Below are positions 38,201 to 47,900 of a stretch of DNA of 64,000 nucleotides, piece after piece. The DNA is from an uncultured Bacteroidales bacterium. Lineage in GTDB: Bacteria > Bacteroidota > Bacteroidia > Bacteroidales > UBA932. The position numbers and the translations under genes are program-made. Location: the NCBI GenBank assembly GCA_900316245.1, contig ONCE01000005.1, positions 1-64,000 on the forward strand. The letters are read 5' to 3'. Within the stretch, counting starts at the first letter, position 1; the number at the start of each line of letters is the position of its first letter. Under the pieces are notes generated by a model that worked only from the letters and a program-made list of their open reading frames with translations, did not search any database and was not told where the DNA came from.

Positions 38201-39562
38201 ATGAAAACTTATATCCAAGAAAATAAGCAGCGCTTTTTTGACGAGCTGTTTTCCCTCCTTCGCATTCCCTCCATCAGCGCCAAACCGGAGCATAAGCCGG
38301 ATATGTATATGTGCGCCCAGCGGCTGGTAGACCTTCTGAAAGAAGCCGGGGCCGATGACGCCGATGTATACGAGACCGCCGGCCACCCCGTGGTGTACGG
38401 CTACAAGAATATAGGTGCTCCCAAGACCGTGCTGGTCTACGGCCACTACGATGTCCAGCCCCCGGAGCCCCTGGAGAAATGGCGTACGGACCCCTTCGAG
38501 CCCGTTCTGGCCAAGGATCCCGTTACCGGTGAGGACGCCATCTACGCCCGCGGCGCCAACGACGACAAGGGCCAGCTCTTTATGCACCTGAAGGCCTTCG
38601 AGTTCCTTCTGAAGACCGGTCAGCTGAGGCACAACGTCAAGTTCATCTTCGAAGGGGAAGAGGAGATAGGCAGCGGCTCCCTGCCCGCCTGGGTAGAGGC
38701 CCACAAGGATCTGTTGAAGGCAGATGTCATCCTGGTCTCCGATACCACTATGATCAGCGAGAAGGTGCCGTCCATCAACTGCGGCATGCGCGGTCTGGCG
38801 TATCTGGAAGTAAAGGTGACAGGTCCCAACAAAGACCTCCACTCGGGCCACTACGGCGGCGCGGTGGCCAATCCCATCAACGAACTCTGCGCCCTCATTG
38901 CCTCCCTGCACGATGAAGACGGCCGCGTGGCCATCCCCGGCTTCTACGACGACGTAGTGGAACTGAGCGCAGAAGACCGCGCCCTTCTGAACAAGGCTCC
39001 CTTCGATATGGAAGAATACAAGCAGTTCCTGGATATCAAGGAAGTCAAGGGAGAAAAGGGTTACACCACCCTGGAGCGTACCGCCATCCGTCCCTGCCTG
39101 GATGTCTGCGGCATCTGGGGCGGCTATACGGGAGTAGGAGCCAAGACGGTTCTGCCTTCCGTGGCCTACGCCAAGGTGTCGATGCGCCTGGTTCCCTGGC
39201 AGACTTCGGCCAAAATCACCAAACTCTTCCAGGAGCACCTGCAGCGCATTGCTCCGCCATATGTCAAAGTGGAAGTCACGCCCTTCGAAGGCGGTGACGG
39301 CTTCCTCATCCCCATCAGTTCCCACGCTTACCAGGCGGCCTCCAAGGCCATGGCAGACGTCTACGGCATAGAGCCCGTTCCGGCCCGCGGCGGCGGCTCC
39401 ATCGCCATCCTGGCCGATATGCAGCGCATCCTGGGCATCGATCCGCTGCTGATGGGCTTCGGCCTGGAAAGGGATACCATCCATTCGCCCAACGAGAGTT
39501 ATCTCCTGCGCCAACTCTTTGCCGGAATGGAGTCCATCGTTGGATTTTATAAGTATTATTAG
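38201..39562 (+). CDS. M20-family dipeptidase
   Basis: 453-aa dizinc metallopeptidase. Metal and catalytic motifs in order: VYGHYDVQPPEPLEKW, YARGANDDKGQLFMH, FIFEGEEEIGSGSLPAW, SDTTMISE and DLHSGHYGGAV, followed by the dimerisation domain and the C-terminal RGGGSIAI. No signal peptide, so cytoplasmic. It most resembles the M20 dipeptidase/carnosinase-type subgroup (about 450 aa). Single gene with its own promoter. Confidence 0.92.
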   Translation: MKTYIQENKQRFFDELFSLLRIPSISAKPEHKPDMYMCAQRLVDLLKEAGADDADVYETAGHPVVYGYKNIGAPKTVLVYGHYDVQPPEPLEKWRTDPFEPVLAKDPVTGEDAIYARGANDDKGQLFMHLKAFEFLLKTGQLRHNVKFIFEGEEEIGSGSLPAWVEAHKDLLKADVILVSDTTMISEKVPSINCGMRGLAYLEVKVTGPNKDLHSGHYGGAVANPINELCALIASLHDEDGRVAIPGFYDDVVELSAEDRALLNKAPFDMEEYKQFLDIKEVKGEKGYTTLERTAIRPCLDVCGIWGGYTGVGAKTVLPSVAYAKVSMRLVPWQTSAKITKLFQEHLQRIAPPYVKVEVTPFEGGDGFLIPISSHAYQAASKAMADVYGIEPVPARGGGSIAILADMQRILGIDPLLMGFGLERDTIHSPNESYLLRQLFAGMESIVGFYKYY

Positions 39563-39609
39563 CGGTTTTTAGGAAAAAGTGTTACCTTTATAGACTAAAA
39601 CTGAACAAA

Positions 39610-40530
39610 ATGAAAGAAATCCTTCAGACGCTGGGAACCTGGAAGTTCTGGAAAGAGCTCATAATAATGACGGTAGCCATGCTCATCGCCGCAGCCGCCG
39701 TGTATTATTTCCTGATGCCCAGCAATCTGGTCATCGGTTCCATCACCGGTCTGTCCATGGTGATTTCCGGCCTCTTCGGCCTGGCGGGTTTGACGGTGAA
39801 GGTATCCGTGGTGGTTACCATCATCAACGCCCTCCTTCTGATTATGGCCTGGTTCCTGATTGGCCACGAATTTGGAGCCAAGACGGTTTATACCGCCCTT
39901 ATCCTGGGTCCCTTCATCGAGTTCTGGGAGAAGGTGTTTCCGGTAGAGCGCATTATGGAGCCCGGCTCCACGTCCCTGATGGGAGACCCCTGGTTTGACC
40001 TTCTGTGCTTCGTGCTCATTCTCAGCGCCTCGCAGACCATCCTGTTCAACATCAACGCTTCCACCGGCGGCCTGGATATCCTGGCCAAGATTGTGAACAA
40101 GTACCTGCACTTCGATATTGGCACCTCCGTTTCGGTGGCCGGCGCCCTCATCTGCTGCACCGCCTTCTTCATCAATCCTTTCCGCCTGGTGATCATCGGC
40201 CTCATCGGTACCTGGATCAACGGCCTGGCCCTGGACTATTTCACCGCCAGCCTCAATCGCCGCAAACGCGTGTGCATCATTTCTTCGCGTTACGAGGAAA
40301 TCCGGAAGTACATCATTGAAGATTTGCAGCGTGGCTGCTCCCTGTACAGTGTGACGGGCGGCTACAACGGGCACCAGAACACGGAAATCCAGGCCCTCCT
40401 CACCCAGCAGGAGTTTGCCAACCTGATGAACTATATGAAGCACAACGACATTCACGGTTTCATCACGGCCGGCAATGTGAGCGAGATCTACGGAGACTGG
40501 AACCAGAAGAAAAAGAAGAAAAAACAATAA
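39610..40530 (+). CDS. YitT-family membrane protein
   Basis: 306-aa protein with about five to six hydrophobic segments in the first 215 residues (ELIIMTVAMLIAAAAVYYFL, GSITGLSMVISGLFGLAG, STGGLDILAKIVNKY) and a soluble C-terminal DUF2179-type domain (YEEIRKYIIEDLQRGC, VTGGYNGHQNTEI, GFITAGNVSEIYGDW), ending in a lysine-rich tail. The family is common and poorly understood; transport or regulation has been suggested. No obvious operon partner. Confidence 0.88.
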   Translation: MKEILQTLGTWKFWKELIIMTVAMLIAAAAVYYFLMPSNLVIGSITGLSMVISGLFGLAGLTVKVSVVVTIINALLLIMAWFLIGHEFGAKTVYTALILGPFIEFWEKVFPVERIMEPGSTSLMGDPWFDLLCFVLILSASQTILFNINASTGGLDILAKIVNKYLHFDIGTSVSVAGALICCTAFFINPFRLVIIGLIGTWINGLALDYFTASLNRRKRVCIISSRYEEIRKYIIEDLQRGCSLYSVTGGYNGHQNTEIQALLTQQEFANLMNYMKHNDIHGFITAGNVSEIYGDWNQKKKKKKQ

Positions 40531-40671
40531 TTTTTTTACCGTTTGCCACTTTTGGCACGGTATTGGAATAATGGGGTATCAGACATAAATATTGATACCT
40601 TACTATAAATCCCGCGGCCAATTGTGAAATTCGCCAGCGGGTTTTCTTTTTTTTGTATCTTTGTCGTCGCT
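40531..40671. other. Intergenic hairpins and HAD promoter
   Basis: Two hairpins, ACCGTttGCCA/TGGCACGGT (about 40538-40562) and GGTATC/GATACC (about 40573-40597), then the -7 box TATCTTTG (40656-40663) 8 bp before the next ATG. Confidence 0.6.
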
Positions 40672-41283
40672 ATGATAAAAGCTATTGTATTTGATATAGG
40701 AGGGGTTCTCGTCGGCCTGGATTTGGGCCGATGCGTGGCCGCTTTCCGGGACCGGCTGGGTTTTGCCCGCATCACGGATTTGCTGGACCCCTACCACCAG
40801 AAAGGCATCTACGGAGATATGGAGGAGGGCAAGGTAACGGCCGATGAGTTCCGTGCCTATGTGCTGGCCGCTTCCCGTCCCGGTACCAAGCCGGAAGATG
40901 TGGACTGGTCCATGGGCCAGCTCCTGGCCGGTGTGGACCTCCGTACCGCAGAGGTGGTGAAGGAACTGCGGGAGTGCTATCCGCTTTACCTGCTTTCCAA
41001 CAACAACCCCATCTCCATGCCCTTCTGCCTTAAGGCCCTTAAAGAGGCCGGTCTGGATCCGGATACCACCTTCAAGGAGCAGTTTATTTCCTGCGAGATG
41101 AAGTGCCTCAAGCCTTCGGCCGGTTTCTATCAGGAGGCCGTGCGGCGCATCGGTTTCCCCGCCGGGGAAATCCTGTTCATAGACGACAACGAAGCCAATG
41201 TGGAGGGTGCCCGGGCCGTGGGCCTGCAGGCACGTCTCTTTGTTCCGGGCACCGATATGGGAGCCCTCTTAGCAGACTTGTAA
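40672..41283 (+). CDS. HAD-superfamily phosphatase (subfamily IA)
   Basis: 203-aa cytoplasmic hydrolase. Motif I is FDIGGVLV (nucleophile Asp8), motif II LLSNNN, motif III Lys in CLKPSAGFY and motif IV FIDDNEANV, the arrangement of YihX-type sugar phosphatases. Substrate unknown. The ATG at 40672 follows the promoter -7 box so closely that a leaderless mRNA is likely. Overlaps the transporter gene (TAATG), so a link to a phosphorylated sugar is plausible. Confidence 0.88.
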   Translation: MIKAIVFDIGGVLVGLDLGRCVAAFRDRLGFARITDLLDPYHQKGIYGDMEEGKVTADEFRAYVLAASRPGTKPEDVDWSMGQLLAGVDLRTAEVVKELRECYPLYLLSNNNPISMPFCLKALKEAGLDPDTTFKEQFISCEMKCLKPSAGFYQEAVRRIGFPAGEILFIDDNEANVEGARAVGLQARLFVPGTDMGALLADL

Positions 41284-42635
41284 TGTCCCTCTTTTCCTAT
41301 TTCCGCATCAGTAAACCTTCGGAAACACCCGTTCCGGAAGGGGAGGTGGACGCCTCCTACAGACGCTTCCGTGAGCGTACCTTCTGGGGCGTGACCGTGG
41401 CCTATACCCTGTACTACGTGTGCCGGGGTACCCTGGGCGTGGTCAAGCAGCCGCTCATCGACAGTGGCGTGCTTACGGCCGGGGAACTGGGCCTCATTGG
41501 GTCGGCCTTCTACTTTGTGTATGCGGTAGGAAAGTTTACCAACGGTTTTATTGCAGACTATTGCAACATCCGTCGTTTTATGGCGGCGGGTATTGGCATA
41601 TCGGCCCTTATTAACCTTATTCTGGGTATCCTGGGGCTGCTGGGAACGCCGCTGGGCAAAGGATCCCTCTTTGTCTTTGTGACTTTCCTTCTCCTTTGGG
41701 GCGTGAACGGCTGGGTGCAGTCCATGGGTTCTCCTCCCGGCACCATCAGCCTGTCCCGCTGGTTCCCGCTCAATCAGCGCGGTACCCGGTACAGCATCTT
41801 CAGTTCTACCCCGCAGCTGGGCAAGTCCGTTTCCATGGTGATGACGGGCTTCATCGTGGCGGCCGCAGGCTGGCAGTGGGGCTTCCTGGCGGCGGCTGTG
41901 GCGGGGGTTATCGGCCTGGTCATTTCCCTGGTCTTTGTCTCGGATACGCCCGAGAGCGAGGGCCTTCCCTCCGTGCAGGAACTCTCCGGAGAGCCGGTGC
42001 GGGAGATGGATAAAAAGCCCACGCAGGAGCTCCAGAGATGGGTTTTCCGGCATCCGGGCATTTGGGTTATCGCCATTTCTACGGCTTTCCTTTATATTAC
42101 CCAGCACGCGGTGAGCGACTGGGGCGTCCTCTTCCTTCAGAAGCAGAAAGATTTCTCCCTCAGCAGCGCTGCGCAGGTTATCGGTTATGCCGAAGCCTTC
42201 GGTATCACGGGCAATCTCCTGGCGGGCTGGCTTTCGGACCGGGTGTTCGGCGGCAACCGCGTACGGCCCGTTGTCCTGGCCGGCATTCTGGCCGTGGCCT
42301 CGCTGTTCGGCTTCCTGTTCCTGGAAGGCGGATTCGCTTTGAATATGGTGTTTGTGGCCGTGTTCAGTTTCTCCTTCAGCATTGTGTTCTGCATTGTGGC
42401 GGGCCTGATGGCGCTGGATTTCGTGCCCCGCAAGGCCACGGGTGCGGCCCTGGGCATCGTGGGTATCTCCAGTTATGCCGCAGCCGGTCTGCAGAGCTCG
42501 GTGAGCGGTTTCCTCATCGGCGGCTTCGTGGAGCAGGGCGTCTACAACTTTACCCCCGTATCCATCTTCTGGATCGTGGCCTGCCTGCTGGCTTTCGTGC
42601 TGCCGGTTATCGGCTGGAAATACCTGAGAAAATAG
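41283..42635 (+). CDS. MFS transporter, organophosphate:phosphate antiporter type
   Basis: 450-aa protein with about 12 membrane helices. TLYYVCRGTLGVVKQPLI, the GLIGSAFYFVYAVGKFTNGFIAD segment, and the WGVNGWVQSMGSPPG motif closely resemble GlpT/UhpT/UhpC transporters of sugar or glycerol phosphates. Start at 41283 overlaps the HAD gene stop; a longer frame upstream is an alternate reading of that gene. The 3' end overlaps the convergent MATE gene by 29 bp. Substrate not determinable. Confidence 0.9.
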   Translation: MSLFSYFRISKPSETPVPEGEVDASYRRFRERTFWGVTVAYTLYYVCRGTLGVVKQPLIDSGVLTAGELGLIGSAFYFVYAVGKFTNGFIADYCNIRRFMAAGIGISALINLILGILGLLGTPLGKGSLFVFVTFLLLWGVNGWVQSMGSPPGTISLSRWFPLNQRGTRYSIFSSTPQLGKSVSMVMTGFIVAAAGWQWGFLAAAVAGVIGLVISLVFVSDTPESEGLPSVQELSGEPVREMDKKPTQELQRWVFRHPGIWVIAISTAFLYITQHAVSDWGVLFLQKQKDFSLSSAAQVIGYAEAFGITGNLLAGWLSDRVFGGNRVRPVVLAGILAVASLFGFLFLEGGFALNMVFVAVFSFSFSIVFCIVAGLMALDFVPRKATGAALGIVGISSYAAAGLQSSVSGFLIGGFVEQGVYNFTPVSIFWIVACLLAFVLPVIGWKYLRK

Positions 42636-43968
42636 CTTTCTTGTAACGTACCGTCAAGTACGCCGCCCTTATCGCGAGATGCATAAAGTAGGCGGCCATC
42701 AGCAGGTGGATGGCGGCCTCGGGTGTTGAGGCGTAGCGCTCTCCCGCAAACCATACCGCAAAGAAACCCACGGCGCAGAGCAGCGTGCTGTTGCGGAGGT
42801 CTTTGGAGGCCGTGGCGCCTATGAAGATGCCGTCCCATACAAAGGCCGGGCAGCCGATGAGTGGCATCAGCAGCAGCCAGGGCAGGAATTGCCGGCCGGC
42901 TTCCACCACCACGGTGTCTTCTGTCATCAGGCGAAGGATGGGTGTTCCGCCGGCGCCGTAAGCCAACACAAACAGGCCCGCCATAGCCATCCCCCAGAGG
43001 AAGGTCTGCCGCACGGTGCAGCGGACGCCTTCTTCAGACCCTTCGCCGATGAATTTGCCCGTGAGGGCTTCTCCGGCGTAGGCAAAACCGTCCGTGAAGT
43101 AACTGAAGAACATCAGGAGTTTCATCAGGATGGCACTCACCGCCAGCATCACATCTCCATATCGGGCCGATATAATCGTAAACCCAATGTACACCGCAAT
43201 CATCCCGATGGACCGTAGGAACAGGTCCCGGTTCAGGGCGAACAGCCTGTTTTCAGATGGCCGGTCGGAGCCGGCCATGACGGCCTTTTCGTCATTCCCG
43301 GCTTGACCGGGAATCTTTACCCCGTATCGGCGGCGGGCGACGATGACGCAGTACGTGAAGCCGCTCCACTGGGCCAGGAAAGTGCCCAGGGCAATGCCGG
43401 GGAAGCCCATCAGCATACCCAGCACGATGGAGGCGCCAATGTTGATGCCGTTTACCAGGAGGTCGGCGGTCATAGGCCTTACGGTGTCCTGCATGCCTAT
43501 GAACCAGCCTTTGAAAGCGAAGAGCGAAAGCGTGGCGGGAGCGGCCCAGATGCGGATGTAGAAGTACTGGGTAGCCAGTTTCTGAACTACCGGGCTGCAG
43601 TCAATGAAGAGGAAGGCCAGTTGCACCACCACCCATTGGAGGGCGATGAGGCCGATACCGGAGATAAGCGCAATGCGCAGCGCCCGGTTCAAAATGTCCG
43701 CCGTTTCGTCCGGGCCGGCCTGACCGGCCGCCTTCCGGCCGTAGGCCTGTGCCGTAAGGCCGCCCGTTCCCACCCGCAGGAATCCGAAGTTCCAGTACAG
43801 CAGGTCGAAGAGCATGGCCCCTATGGTGATTCCGCCTATGAGCGCAGCGGCCGAAGTCCCCTGCAGGTGTCCGGCTACGGCCATATCCACCATACCCACA
43901 AGGGGGACGGTGATATTGGCAAAAATGCTGGGAATGGCCAGCCGCAATATCTCGCGGTTCAGATTCAT
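42607..43968 (-). CDS. MATE-family efflux transporter
   Basis: 453-aa protein with about 12 hydrophobic helices in two halves (LRLAIPSIFANITVPLVGMVD, the MDMAVAGHL motif, FDLLYWNFGFLRVGTGGLTAQ). It resembles DinF-type MATE drug/sodium or proton antiporters. The start at 43968 overlaps the rsgA stop (ATGA). Residues about 218-237 (KIPGQAGNDEKAVMAGSDRP) are encoded by a palindromic repeat in the loop between the two halves, an insert not expected in the family. Downstream gene of an rsgA operon. Confidence 0.9.
   Translation of the reverse strand: MNLNREILRLAIPSIFANITVPLVGMVDMAVAGHLQGTSAAALIGGITIGAMLFDLLYWNFGFLRVGTGGLTAQAYGRKAAGQAGPDETADILNRALRIALISGIGLIALQWVVVQLAFLFIDCSPVVQKLATQYFYIRIWAAPATLSLFAFKGWFIGMQDTVRPMTADLLVNGINIGASIVLGMLMGFPGIALGTFLAQWSGFTYCVIVARRRYGVKIPGQAGNDEKAVMAGSDRPSENRLFALNRDLFLRSIGMIAVYIGFTIISARYGDVMLAVSAILMKLLMFFSYFTDGFAYAGEALTGKFIGEGSEEGVRCTVRQTFLWGMAMAGLFVLAYGAGGTPILRLMTEDTVVVEAGRQFLPWLLLMPLIGCPAFVWDGIFIGATASKDLRNSTLLCAVGFFAVWFAGERYASTPEAAIHLLMAAYFMHLAIRAAYLTVRYKKAIFSGISSR
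43258..43316. repeat. Palindromic repeat inserted in frame in MATE gene
   Basis: TGGCCGGtcggaGCCGGCCA (43258-43277) and ATTCCCGGcttgaCCGGGAAT (about 43293-43314), each followed or preceded by TGACG/CGTCA. Same paired layout as in atpG; the shared peptide is IPGQAGND. Confidence 0.85.
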
Positions 43969-44897
43969 CGGAATTTCTTGTCTTCCTCCAGCATACCCAG
44001 GTAGGAGTTGTAGCGCTCCGGGGAGATGAGGCCGGCATCTACCGCCGCCTTGACGGCGCAGCCGGGCTCGTGGGTATGGGTGCAGGGGATGAAGCGGCAA
44101 TCGGCCGATGCCTTGAGCATCTCCGGGAAGTACTTGGCAATCTCTTCCTTTTCCACATCCACCAGGCCGAAGCCGCGGATGCCGGGGGAGTCAATGAGGT
44201 ACCCGCCGCCGCTGAGGGGGTACATCTCGTAGAGGGACGTGGTGTGCTTGCCCTGCAGATGGGCGGCCGAAATCACGCCAATCTTGGGGTCCAGGCTGGG
44301 GTCCAGCGCCTTGATGAGGGAACTCTTGCCCACACCGGACTCTCCGGAGAACAGGTTTACGCGGTCCCGGCAGGCTTCGCGGATTTCCGCTATGCCTTCT
44401 CCGGTTTTGACGGAGGTTTCAATGACCTTGTAGCCGGCACCCTCGTAGATGGCTTTGAAATGGGCTATTTCCTCCGCGGCGGGTTCCCGGTACAGGTCTG
44501 TCTTGGACAGGACGATGGTAGCGGGAATGCCGTAAAGTTCGCAGGTGACCAGGATGCGGTCCAGGAAGGGGAGTTTTACTTCGGGGAAGTACAGGGATAC
44601 CACCAGATAGGCCCGGTCCACGTTGGCGGCAATGATGTGCGCCTGGCGGGAAAGGTTGGTGCTGCGGCGGATTACATAGTTCCGGCGGGGGAGAATCTCG
44701 GTGATGACGGCGCTGTCTCCGTCATCGGCCCATTCATATTTGACTTTATCTCCTACAGCTATGGGGTTGGTGATTTCGCTGGCCTTGAGGCGGACCTTGC
44801 CGCGAAGCACGGACGGGAACACGTCCCACGCCGGTAACTCGGACAGCAGATAATGGCTGCCCGCATTCTTTACTACCGTTGCTTCACCGCATTTCAT
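43965..44897 (-). CDS. rsgA: Ribosome small-subunit GTPase A
   Basis: 310-aa circularly permuted GTPase for late 30S maturation. N-terminal OB fold (AVGDKVKYEW), G4 SKTD, then G1 GESGVGKSSLIKAL, G3 DSPGIRGFG, and a C-terminal zinc motif with FIPCTHTHEPGCAVK. The -7 box ends 6 bp before the ATG, so the mRNA is probably leaderless. Confidence 0.96.
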   Translation of the reverse strand: MKCGEATVVKNAGSHYLLSELPAWDVFPSVLRGKVRLKASEITNPIAVGDKVKYEWADDGDSAVITEILPRRNYVIRRSTNLSRQAHIIAANVDRAYLVVSLYFPEVKLPFLDRILVTCELYGIPATIVLSKTDLYREPAAEEIAHFKAIYEGAGYKVIETSVKTGEGIAEIREACRDRVNLFSGESGVGKSSLIKALDPSLDPKIGVISAAHLQGKHTTSLYEMYPLSGGGYLIDSPGIRGFGLVDVEKEEIAKYFPEMLKASADCRFIPCTHTHEPGCAVKAAVDAGLISPERYNSYLGMLEEDKKFR

Positions 44898-44902
44898 AGG
44901 TG

Positions 44903-44910
44903 CAAAGATA
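44903..44910 (-). promoter_or_regulatory. rsgA promoter -7 box
   Basis: TATCTTTG on the minus strand, separated from the ATG by only CACCT. Confidence 0.75.
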
Positions 44911-44918
44911 GTAAAATC

Positions 44919-47900
44919 TTACCAAGTGAGCGTTACGTCTACGCCGTCCGGGTTGTTGGGGAAGCGGAGGAAGACCGTCTTGCTGCCGGCGTCCCAGTCA
45001 AATTCCCATTTCTGGCCGTTTACGGTAACGACAGCAGGCTTGGCGGGCAGCAGGATGCGGGTTACGTTAAAGGTCTCTGCCGGGCCTTTGCAGACGTAAG
45101 AGAAGCTGTTTTCGTTGCTCTTTTCGTCATAAGCCCGGCTGGCGGCCGCCAGAATCTTGGGGGCCTTTCCGGCCTGGGACAAATCGTAGAACAGTCCTTG
45201 CTGGCCGGGCCTCAGTTTTACTTCCCGGAGCACGGGAAGGTTGGGGTCGTAGAGATCGATGTAACTGTTTTTCAGCACGAGGGGTGTCTTCCGGCTCTCA
45301 TCCAGCACGGCCGCAATGAGGTAGGGGCCGCGCTCCTGGACCAGGGCGTTGGTCACTTTGGTAGGCCCCAACAGGCGCTCCACGGCCTTCAGAAGCGGTT
45401 TTTCTCCCCCTTTGGTCCAAACGAAATCCTTGGGATCCTGCCTCAGGATGCATACGGTTCCCTGGCCAAAGGAGTAGGTCCCGGCTGGCGCAGAGGCGGG
45501 GATGCCCATCAACTCGAACAGATGGTCTGCCGGAGCCGCGTAGTGATTATGGTCGGTATTCCACCATTCCTGCACCTGCTGGAAGGGGTCGCTGTCGGTG
45601 CCGCAGTAGAGCAGTTTTCCGCCGCGGCTGACCCATTCGGCCAGATGCTTGTGCGCTTCCGGGTCCAGCGGTTTCATATTGGCGTAGCTCATCAGGAGCA
45701 GGCGGGTGCCGTCCAGGGCCTTGGGATAGCCCAGGTTCTCGATATGTGAGATGCCCACCGGCGTGCCGCGTTTGAGAAGCGGCATAGCCAGGCCGAAGAA
45801 ATCCGACAGCGTGGAATCCCGCTGGAACATCAGGGAATTGGCCATCAGGACGGAGATATCGGCCTTTCTTTCCGGGGCCTGAGGCATCTGCTGCAGGGCA
45901 TTGGTCATCACCTGCATCATAGTGGCATAGGAAGCCGGAATTTTGGACATCTCGGAGGATCCGGGGCTCACCGGATACAGCCGCTCGTAGATGCGGGCCG
46001 GCCAGGGCATAATCTCATAGTTGGCCACCTGCGGATACAGGAGCTGGGCCGTGAAGGTGGCCTGGTAGTTCTTCCGGTAGTCCTCCCAGTCGCGGACGCC
46101 GTCTTCAATGGGGTCCGTGAGGAGCCACAGACTTCGGCCTGTGGGGGCGGTCATCGAGACCATGCAGCCGTATTCCAGGAAGGCGGTTTCAAACACGCGC
46201 TCTTTGCGGATACCGTTGTAGAAATTGGACACGCGGGAGGTTCCGGTCCACACCTGGGCTATGTAGCCGTCCATGCTTTTCATCGAGGCCAGGGAGGCTT
46301 CGGGGCTTACAATCTGCCACTGGGTATAGTTGATGAGCGAGTGGGTGGGGACGTAACACTTGATGATCCGGCCCAGGCTTCTGCCGTACTCCTTGGCATA
46401 GGTGAAGGCCTCGTCCAGGGCCCGGTAATACAGGTGGTATTTGAGTTTGGAAGTGAGGTACGTGGCTTCCGGAGATTCGTGCTGCGGGCGCCAGGGGGTG
46501 CCGTAGTAGGCTTTCCACTCCCGCTTGAAAGCGTCCGAATAACCGGCAGCTTTCCAGAACTCCGGTTCTTCCAGGAAGATGTGGTCCACGCCGGCGTCGA
46601 TTACCCGCTTTATGATTTGCTCCTTGAAATACTTCAGGTAGTTTTCCGTGGGTACAATGTAGGGAACGGTTTTTCCGTGCCACAGGGTGTCTCCCTTGGC
46701 GTTCATCTGGCCCTCGTCCATATGGGGTTTGCCATCCCATCGGCCCGTAAAATAATCCTGATAGCCGCCCCAGGCTATGCCGGTCATGAAGTGGGTGTCG
46801 TAGCCCCGCTCCTTCCACGAGGCCAGGCGGTCCTCCAGCGTCTCGTTGACGCCGTAAGCCATTACTGCGTCGGCCCTCACGTCGATGGTGGGCTTCCAGG
46901 GCTGGTGGGACTGGAAGGTGGTCTTTACGTCCGGCGGGGCGGCGCCGGCGTAGACGCCCACCTCTGCAATGGCCAGTTCTCCGGTCCACTTTTGGAACCG
47001 GATCCTTACGGCCGTGGCGAGGCGCTGGGGGAAGCGGAGGATGTGGACGCGTCCGGCACGCTCTTCGGTGGCTTCGATGGGGGTCCAGACGCCGTCGTGA
47101 AGCAATTCCATCTGGAAGGCTTCCAGTACGCCGGCCTGCAGTTCGGTCACGGTAACTATGCCCACGGGGGTGCCGGGGGCCAGCGTCACGCTCCACCAGG
47201 GCTCCTTCACCTGCGGGCTGGAGACCCAGGCCGATGAGAAGTTGTCATCGTTGGCAAAGTCCATGATCATCATATCGTCGCTCCACGAGGAGTCGCAGGG
47301 CCGGCCTATGGCCAGGTTGTTCTGCGTGATGGGTGCCGGGGCTTCCGGAACGTCCACGATGTGACCGGTATTCTTCCAGATTTGGCCAATACGGGCCATG
47401 GCGGCAGCGGCATTGTCGTCGATGAGGCCGTCCCGGTTGGGGGCGGCGTTGAGGATGTAAGTGCAGTAGGCGTTGTTGTAGGGGATGATGTTGTCCCGAA
47501 CGATGGCGTCTACGTCCTTCAGCTGGGCGCTGGGGAATTCCTCCTTCCAGAACCAGGTGCGCTGAAGGGGATAGCAGGCCATGGCCGGCAGATGGTTGCT
47601 GGAGGCCGATATCTTTTGCCCGGCGCCCTGCTCATAGCACCGGATGTCGGAATAGAAAAGGGCCTCCTGCGGATACTTGGCGCCGTTGAGGTCCATCACC
47701 AGGCAGTTGGGCTGCAGGCTCTTGACGTAGTCGTAGATTTCCTGGAAAGAGATATCCTCATAGGAAATGCGGCCCCAGGGCGCATCCCAGCCGTCAAACA
47801 TAAGGGTGTTCACCGGGCCGTATCCGGTAAGGATTTCCCTTAACTGCTCCTTGATGAAGGCCGTCTTTTCCGGTGTAAACGGCAGGGTGGGACGGATGCC

